From NCBI RefSeq assembly GCF_900112205.1, contig NZ_FOKW01000001.1:62001-126000 (forward strand): 64,000 nucleotides of DNA, given 5' to 3'. Made by a program: the position numbers and the translations under genes. The notes under the pieces are model-generated. The model worked only from the letters and a program-made list of their open reading frames with translations. It was not told the origin of the DNA and did no database searches. Of the stretch, positions 58,758 through 64,000 are shown piece after piece; within the stretch, counting starts at the first letter, position 1; the number at the start of each line of letters is the position of its first letter. Source of the DNA: Natronobacterium haloterrestre. GTDB taxonomy: Archaea; Halobacteriota; Halobacteria; Halobacteriales; Natrialbaceae.

Positions 58758-59945
58758 CTACCGCTCGACCAGCAGCGACGGGTCCAGTTCCGCGACCGAC
58801 TCGCGTCCCGAAAGCCCCATCGTCAGATCGAGGTCCGCGAGGAAGTTCCGACAGACCGCTCCGACGCCGTCCTCGCCGTCGATCGCGAGCCCGTACGCGT
58901 AGGGCCGGCCGAGAAACACCATCTCGGCGCCCAGCGCGAGCGCGACGACCGCGTCCGCGCCCCGACGGATCCCGCTGTCGAACAGGACCGGCGCGTCGCC
59001 GTACCCCTCCCGCTCGAGGGCGTCGACCACCCGCGGCAGCGCCTCGATCGCCGGGAGGGCGTTGTCGACCTGGCGGCCGCCGTGGTTCGAGACGATCACC
59101 CCGTCCGCCCCCGACTCGAGCGCCAGGACGGCGTCTTCGTGGTGGACGATCCCCTTCACGAGGATCGGCAGGTCGGTCAGGCCGGCGAGCCACTCGAGGT
59201 CGTCCCAGGTCAGCGAGGCGTCGCCGAAGACGTCGACGAACTGCATGACTGCGGCGTCTTCGTTCTCCGCGGGGTCGCCCCCGACCAGTTCCTCGAAGAC
59301 GGGATCGGTGAAGTAGTTGCCGACCCCCTCCGCGTCGAGGAAGGGGAGGTACGCCTGCTCGACGTCGCGTTCCCGCCAGCTGATGACGGGCGTATCGACG
59401 GTGACGACCAAGGCCCCGTACCCCGCCGCCTCGGCGCGCTCGACGAAACTCCGGGTCAGGTCGCGGTTCGAACTCCAGTACAGCTGGAACCAGGCCGGCC
59501 CGTCGCCGACCGCCTCGGCCACCTCCTCCATCGGCTCCGTCGCGGCCGAACTCGCGACGAACGGGAGCCCGAGGTCGGCGGCCGCCCGCGCCGACGCGAG
59601 TTCGCCCTCTTCGTGGAGGATCGACTGGACCCCGATCGGCGCGAGCCCGACCGGCGCGGGGTAGCGCTGGCCGAACAACTCCACCGAGAGGTCACGGTCC
59701 GCGACGTCTCGCAGCATTCGGGGGACGATCCGCCACCGCGAAAACGCCTCGCGGTTCTCCCGCTCGGTCCGTTCCGCGCCTGCACTCCCCGCGACGTACG
59801 CGAACGCCTCGGGCTCGAGGGTTTCCTCGGCTGCAGCCTCGAGGTCCTCGAAGCGCGGCGGCAGCGTCGGCCGCCGGTCGGCGAGCATTCCCTGGGTGTA
59901 GACGTCGACCAGTCGTTCGCGCCCGTACTCGTTCCCGTCGGACAT
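58758..59945 (-). CDS. FMN-dependent 2-hydroxyacid dehydrogenase/oxidase
   Basis: 395 residues, TIM-barrel. Family marks: FAYVAGSAGAERTERENREAF at the N-terminus, PVGLAPIGVQSILHEEGELA for FMN, LVVTVDTPVISWRERD, and SNHGGRQVDNALPAI with the catalytic His. It oxidises lactate, glycolate or similar acids. Which acid, and whether electrons go to oxygen or quinone, cannot be told. CCTATTTTCC about 28-35 bases before the ATG at 59945 supports that start. It is convergent with the molybdoenzyme operon and could supply electrons or simply share the insertion. Confidence 0.9.
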   Translation of the reverse strand: MSDGNEYGRERLVDVYTQGMLADRRPTLPPRFEDLEAAAEETLEPEAFAYVAGSAGAERTERENREAFSRWRIVPRMLRDVADRDLSVELFGQRYPAPVGLAPIGVQSILHEEGELASARAAADLGLPFVASSAATEPMEEVAEAVGDGPAWFQLYWSSNRDLTRSFVERAEAAGYGALVVTVDTPVISWRERDVEQAYLPFLDAEGVGNYFTDPVFEELVGGDPAENEDAAVMQFVDVFGDASLTWDDLEWLAGLTDLPILVKGIVHHEDAVLALESGADGVIVSNHGGRQVDNALPAIEALPRVVDALEREGYGDAPVLFDSGIRRGADAVVALALGAEMVFLGRPYAYGLAIDGEDGVGAVCRNFLADLDLTMGLSGRESVAELDPSLLVER

Positions 59946-60040
59946 ATGGGCGGGGTTCGAAAGCCGCCGGAAAATAGGTTTGGGGCCGGTTACCACGATC
60001 GGACAGGGCGGTCGTGGCGGCAACCACGACGGCCGCCGTC

Positions 60041-60553
60041 TCAGAGGAGTTGCACGTCGTCGATCCCGAAGTGCCGGTCCGCGAGGCGACGGGCCGCCTC
60101 GATCGTTCGGCCGTGCGAACCGATCGCGACGCCCCGATCCTCCTGTGCGACCTCGACGTAGGCGACCGTGTCCTGATTCTCGCTGATCGTCACGTTGTAG
60201 ACGGCCGCCGGCGCGAGCGCGTTCGCGACGAACGTCTCGGGGTCGTCGGCCCCTTCGACGAGCCGAACCGGCATTCCGACCCGGTCCTCGAACCGCCGGA
60301 TCGTGCGGCCGTTCGGGCCGATCGCCTCGCCCATGCGGCCGGTCGCGACGACGATCAGGAGGCGTTTCTCGAGGTCGGGATCGGGGTCGGGGTCGGAACC
60401 GCCAGCACTCGAGCCGCCGTACCCGCGCGTGCGGCCACGCTCGAGGTCGAAATCGTCGCCACCGGTGACGATACAGTCCCGACCGTCGACGCCGGTTTCG
60501 TCCTCGAACGCGGCGAGGTACTGCCGGGCGTCGTCGTCGAGGGTGACGCCCAT
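60041..60553 (-). CDS. nusA: NusA-like KH-domain transcription factor
   Basis: 170 residues. Archaeal NusA is only the KH part: GEAIGPNGRTIRRFEDRVG is the first KH loop and RGVAIGSHGRTIEAARRLADR the second, in parts. It binds RNA and RNA polymerase. A Gly/Ser/Asp-Pro insert (GYGGSSAGGSDPDPDPD) near residues 45-61 is not part of the fold and makes the protein longer than usual. It starts 3 bases after the rpoA2 stop, in the polymerase operon. Confidence 0.93.
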   Translation of the reverse strand: MGVTLDDDARQYLAAFEDETGVDGRDCIVTGGDDFDLERGRTRGYGGSSAGGSDPDPDPDLEKRLLIVVATGRMGEAIGPNGRTIRRFEDRVGMPVRLVEGADDPETFVANALAPAAVYNVTISENQDTVAYVEVAQEDRGVAIGSHGRTIEAARRLADRHFGIDDVQLL

Positions 60554-60556
60554 CGA

Positions 60557-61771
60557 TCAGTCAGCCTGGCTCCCGCTTCCGCCTCCGGAGGAGCCGGAGC
60601 CGATCGATCCCATCCGGAGGTCGACGTCGCCGGTGCCGAGCTTGATCGGTTTCCCGACGATGACGTTCTCCGTGACGCCGTCTAGGTCGTCGATCTCGCC
60701 GTGGATCGCGGCGTTGAGCAGGTGGTTGACCGTGACCTCGAACGCGGCGCGGGCCAGCACGGACTCCTTCGAACCCGAGATGCCGTGGCGACCGATCGAC
60801 TCGATCTCGCCACGGTTGGTCATGATGTCCGCGACCAGCATCAGGTGGCGAACGTTGACGTCGTCCAGGCCCTGCTCGGCCAGCGTGTTGTTCGTCTCCT
60901 CGATGATGGCCTCGCGGGCGGCCTCGATGCCGAGGTTGCGACGGATCTCGTGGATGTTGTTACACGTGGTGCGGGAGGCGTCGACCCCCTCGATCTCGAG
61001 GACGTCGCCGAAGGCCGACCCCTCGGTGTAGAGGACGAACTCCTCGCTGCCGTCGTCCATCTCCTCGCGGCGGATGACGACTCGGGAGATGTCCTCGATC
61101 CCCTTGAACGTGATGTCGCGCAGTTCCTCGACGAGCTGCAGCAGGTCCCGGTACGACGGTTCCTCGGGACCGAACTGGATCTCGGTGCCCTGCTGGACCG
61201 TGCTCACGCCGAGTTCGTCCTCGATGATCTCGGCGACCTCCTCGGGCGTGATCATCCGCTCCTCTAAGGTGTCGCGGTTCAGCGAGATCTGGACGCGCAT
61301 GTCCGCGACGTTCGTCGAGACGTCACCCAGCGCGAGGATCTTCGTCGCCTCGATGTTCCAGACGACCTCGTGGGCCCGCTCGCGTTCGGTGGCATACTCG
61401 TCCTCGAGGTGGACGGTCATCATCGGCGTGTCCGGGGTCTTCCGGGCGTCGACCAGTTCGATCAGCCGCGGCAGCCCCTGGGTCACGTCGATCTCCGCGA
61501 CCCCCGCGTAGTGGAACGTGTTCATCGTCAGCTGCGTCCCCGGTTCGCCGATCGACTGGGCCGAGACGGTCCCGACCGGGTCGAGCGGATCGACGCGCGT
61601 ATCGACGTACCGGGTCTCGACGGCCTTCGCCAGCTCGTCGGCGTCCTCGACGGTCGCGTCCGGGCGACCCTCGAGTTCCTCGTAGACGTCGTCCTTGAGT
61701 CGTCGCGGGAGATTGGTGTCCTCGACGACCGCGATCATGTCGTCGGAGACGTCGTAATCGACTTCAGTCAT
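60557..61771 (-). CDS. rpoA2: DNA-directed RNA polymerase subunit A''
   Basis: 404 residues. It is the C-terminal third of the largest subunit, separate in archaea. The trigger-loop region [19 protein letters not shown] and [17 protein letters not shown] are fully conserved. The C-terminus is a Ser/Gly-rich tail. It overlaps the end of rpoA1 by 8 bases and nusA starts 3 bases after it. Confidence 0.97.
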   Translation of the reverse strand: MTEVDYDVSDDMIAVVEDTNLPRRLKDDVYEELEGRPDATVEDADELAKAVETRYVDTRVDPLDPVGTVSAQSIGEPGTQLTMNTFHYAGVAEIDVTQGLPRLIELVDARKTPDTPMMTVHLEDEYATERERAHEVVWNIEATKILALGDVSTNVADMRVQISLNRDTLEERMITPEEVAEIIEDELGVSTVQQGTEIQFGPEEPSYRDLLQLVEELRDITFKGIEDISRVVIRREEMDDGSEEFVLYTEGSAFGDVLEIEGVDASRTTCNNIHEIRRNLGIEAAREAIIEETNNTLAEQGLDDVNVRHLMLVADIMTNRGEIESIGRHGISGSKESVLARAAFEVTVNHLLNAAIHGEIDDLDGVTENVIVGKPIKLGTGDVDLRMGSIGSGSSGGGSGSQAD

Positions 61772-64000
61772 CGGAGCTCACCTCCGTGCTCTCGACGGAG
61801 AGACGATCGTCCGCGTGCTCGGAGAGGTTCGTCGGCCGCGGGCGACGGCCGAGGAACTCCTGTTTCTCCTGTTCGGACTCGAACTCGGAGTCGAGGACCC
61901 GATCCGCGATGTTGGCGACGTCGATCTCGTTCTCGTCGCCCGAGGAGACCTTGACCGGCGAGGTGCCGTCCTCGCCGAACTCGAACTGGACGATCGTGTC
62001 CGAAGTGTCCCGGACCGTGCCGTCGTACTGGGTCTCGAGTTCCGACAGCGCGTTGATCAGGCGGCGCTGCAGGTACCCGGACTTCGACGTTCGGACTGCG
62101 GTGTCGACCAGGCCCTCGCGGCCACCCATCGCGTGGAAGAAGAACTCCCGCGGGGTCAGCCCGCTGGTGTAGGAGTTCTCGACGAAGCCGTGGGCCTCGG
62201 CGGAGAGGTCGTTCTCCTGGTAGTGGCTGAGCGTCCGGTTCTCGTACCCGCGGTTGATGCGTTCGCCCCGGACCGCCTGCTGGCCGACACAGCCGGCCAT
62301 CTGGGTCAGGTTCAGCATCGACCCACGGGCCCCGGACTCGGCCATGACGACCGCCGGGTTCTCGCTGGTGAAGTGCTCGTCCGCGATGTTCCCGGCGTTG
62401 TCACGGGCCCGCGAGAGCGTCTGCATGATCTTCATCTCGAGGGTCTCGTCGATCGTTCGGCCGGGCAGGGACTCGAGTTCGCCCCGTTCGTAGGCCTCGA
62501 TGAGTTCCTCGACGCGATCGTAGGCGTCGTCGATCGTCTCGTCGATGCGTGCCTGGGCCTCCTCCGGGATCGTCTCGTCGTCGATCCCGATCGAGAACCC
62601 GAAGTGCATGATCGAGCGCATCGCAAGCGACGCGACCTCGTTGATGAAGATCCGGGCGCGGGTCTTGCCGTAGATCTTCGTGATCGTGTCGACGATCTCG
62701 CCGCCGAACTCGCCGACCTCGTCCTCGGCGATGGTCCCCTCGAGGAGCTGGCCGTCCTCGATGACGACCTTCTCGCCGACGGTGCCGGTGAACTCGAGGT
62801 TCAGGTCGTCGGGCAGGAGTTCGGAGAAGACGTCGTACCCGGTCCAGAACGGTTCGCCCTCGTCGTCGATGCCGCTGGGTTCCGGCAGTTCGTCGATCCG
62901 GGTCGCACGCAGGAGGTCGAGCGCCTGCGTTTCGTTGAACCGCGGGTTGTTGTGGGTCAGCAGGTAGGTGCCCGAGATGTGGTCCTGGATGGCCCCGATG
63001 ATGTTCTCGCCGAACCGCGGCGAGAGGATCTGTTCCTGCACGCGCATGAGGACGCGGGCCTCGGCGCGGGCCTCCTCGTTTTGCAGCGCGTGCATGTTCA
63101 TCTCGTCGCCGTCGAAGTCGGCGTTGTACGGCGGACAGACGACGGTGTTGAGCCGGAACGTCTTGTACGGCATGACCACGACCTCGTGGGCCATGATCGA
63201 CATCCGGTGCAGCGACGGCTGGCGGTTGAAGATGACGATGTCGCCGTCGATGAGGTGCCGGTTGACTTCCCAGCCGGGTTCGACTTTCTCCGCGAGCTGT
63301 TCGCAGTTCTTCTCGGTCACCTTCAGCCGGCGACCGTCGGGGCGGCGGACGTAGTTCGCGCCCGGATGCCCCTCGGGCCCGTTGGAGACGAACCGGCGGG
63401 CCTTCTCTAAGTTCCGCTCGGTGACGTTCATCGTCTGGGTCATCTCCTTGGCGACGCGGTCCGGGACGCCGACCTCGTTCAGCGAGAGGGTCGGGTCCGG
63501 GGAGATGACGGTACGGGCGGAGAAGTTCACGCGCTTCCCGGACAGCGAGCCGCGGAAGCGACCTTCCTTCCCCTTGAGCCGCTGGGAGAGGGTCTTCAGC
63601 GGCCGGCCGGAGCGGTGTCGCGCCGGCGGCGTGCCCGAGATCTCGTTGTCCATGAACGTCGTCACGTGGTACTGGAGCAGTTCCCAGAGGTCCTCGATGA
63701 TGAGTTGCGGGGCACCGGCCTCGCGGTTCTCCATGAACCGCTGGTTGATCCGGATGATGTCGACCAGCTTGTGGGTGAGGTCGTCCTCGCTGCGCTGGCC
63801 GTTGTCCAGCGTAATCGACGGCCGCGCGGTGACCGGCGGAACCGGGAGGACGGTGAGGATCATCCACTCCGGACGCGAGCGCTCGGGGTCGATACCGAGC
63901 ACTTCGATGTCCTCGTCCGGGATCGCCTCGAACCAGTCCCGGATGTCGGAGGGCATCAGCTTGTTCGTGTCCTCCTCGGTGAGGTCGATGTCCAGGGCCT
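61764..64000 (-). CDS. rpoA1: DNA-directed RNA polymerase subunit A' (N-terminus beyond window)
   Basis: 745 residues up to the window edge; the frame continues past the ATG at 63956 ([14 protein letters not shown] before it), so the true start is outside. The catalytic magnesium loop [15 protein letters not shown] is present at about 63085-63130. Other conserved blocks are [34 protein letters not shown] in overlap, and [19 protein letters not shown]. It is the catalytic subunit of the archaeal enzyme. The zinc-binding N-terminal part and rpoB genes lie beyond the window. Confidence 0.97.
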   Translation of the reverse strand, partial: ALDIDLTEEDTNKLMPSDIRDWFEAIPDEDIEVLGIDPERSRPEWMILTVLPVPPVTARPSITLDNGQRSEDDLTHKLVDIIRINQRFMENREAGAPQLIIEDLWELLQYHVTTFMDNEISGTPPARHRSGRPLKTLSQRLKGKEGRFRGSLSGKRVNFSARTVISPDPTLSLNEVGVPDRVAKEMTQTMNVTERNLEKARRFVSNGPEGHPGANYVRRPDGRRLKVTEKNCEQLAEKVEPGWEVNRHLIDGDIVIFNRQPSLHRMSIMAHEVVVMPYKTFRLNTVVCPPYNADFDGDEMNMHALQNEEARAEARVLMRVQEQILSPRFGENIIGAIQDHISGTYLLTHNNPRFNETQALDLLRATRIDELPEPSGIDDEGEPFWTGYDVFSELLPDDLNLEFTGTVGEKVVIEDGQLLEGTIAEDEVGEFGGEIVDTITKIYGKTRARIFINEVASLAMRSIMHFGFSIGIDDETIPEEAQARIDETIDDAYDRVEELIEAYERGELESLPGRTIDETLEMKIMQTLSRARDNAGNIADEHFTSENPAVVMAESGARGSMLNLTQMAGCVGQQAVRGERINRGYENRTLSHYQENDLSAEAHGFVENSYTSGLTPREFFFHAMGGREGLVDTAVRTSKSGYLQRRLINALSELETQYDGTVRDTSDTIVQFEFGEDGTSPVKVSSGDENEIDVANIADRVLDSEFESEQEKQEFLGRRPRPTNLSEHADDRLSVESTEVSSDD

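Overview
The window is chromosomal DNA of a haloarchaeon, most likely a member of the Natrialbales-type GC-rich halophiles. The reasons are the very GC-rich sequence, strongly acidic predicted proteins (runs of Asp and Glu, little Lys), an RNA polymerase largest subunit split into A' and A'', archaeal EF-2 with a diphthamide-site histidine, bacterioopsin-activator-type HTH regulators, twin-arginine lipoproteins, and many starts that lie 22-30 bases behind a TATA box, as in leaderless haloarchaeal mRNAs. The genus cannot be fixed from the sequence alone.

Layout. 1-6.5 kb: the 3' end of a thiolase, then an HMG-CoA-synthase-like protein fused to a DUF35 zinc-ribbon/OB domain, an HD protein, a glyoxalase-fold protein, an EthD plus thiamine-diphosphate enzyme pair, and an NAD epimerase. 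6.6-24.4 kb: an aromatic/phenylacetate catabolic island. It has a copper amine oxidase, two phenylacetate-CoA ligases, the PaaABCD ring epoxidase with PaaD split in two, a divergent HTH regulator with a PaaI thioesterase, a branched-chain-amino-acid-type ABC importer with a fused LivH-LivM permease, a thiolase, a MaoC hydratase and an enoyl-CoA hydratase. 24.8-41.8 kb: ion transport and general metabolism. Two copies of a module pair a double PhoU/TrkA_C protein with two half-length MgtE transporters. Around them lie two tandem acyl-CoA synthetases, two metallo-beta-lactamase-fold proteins, a cation efflux (CDF) transporter, a CrcB pair, a HemAT-like oxygen sensor, a cupin and an AhpD-like protein. 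41.9-64 kb: translation and transcription core genes (serS, EF-2, S7, S12, nusA, rpoA2, rpoA1). Among them sit a chemoreceptor with a C-terminal FIST domain, a HEFSH-motif protein, and an anaerobic respiration cluster: an Mrp-type ATPase, the alpha and beta subunits of a type II molybdoenzyme and its TorD-like chaperone, plus an FMN 2-hydroxyacid dehydrogenase.

How the genes fit together. The amine oxidase could feed aromatic aldehydes, and after oxidation elsewhere phenylacetate, to PaaK. PaaABC with PaaD then makes the ring epoxide. MaoC, the enoyl-CoA hydratase/isomerase and the thiolase supply part of the lower pathway. A PaaZ-type aldehyde dehydrogenase and PaaH are not in this window. 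The respiratory cluster lies between nusA and rps12, which are neighbours in the classical haloarchaeal rpo-str operon, so this reads as an insertion into a conserved housekeeping block. The repeated MgtE-half/PhoU-TrkA_C modules are the best candidate for an uncharacterised system: a magnesium-type channel whose transmembrane part is two separate halves and whose cytosolic gate is a separate protein.

No rRNA, tRNA, CRISPR array or complete insertion sequence was recognised. One hairpin at 39.9 kb resembles the end of an IS200/IS605-type element.
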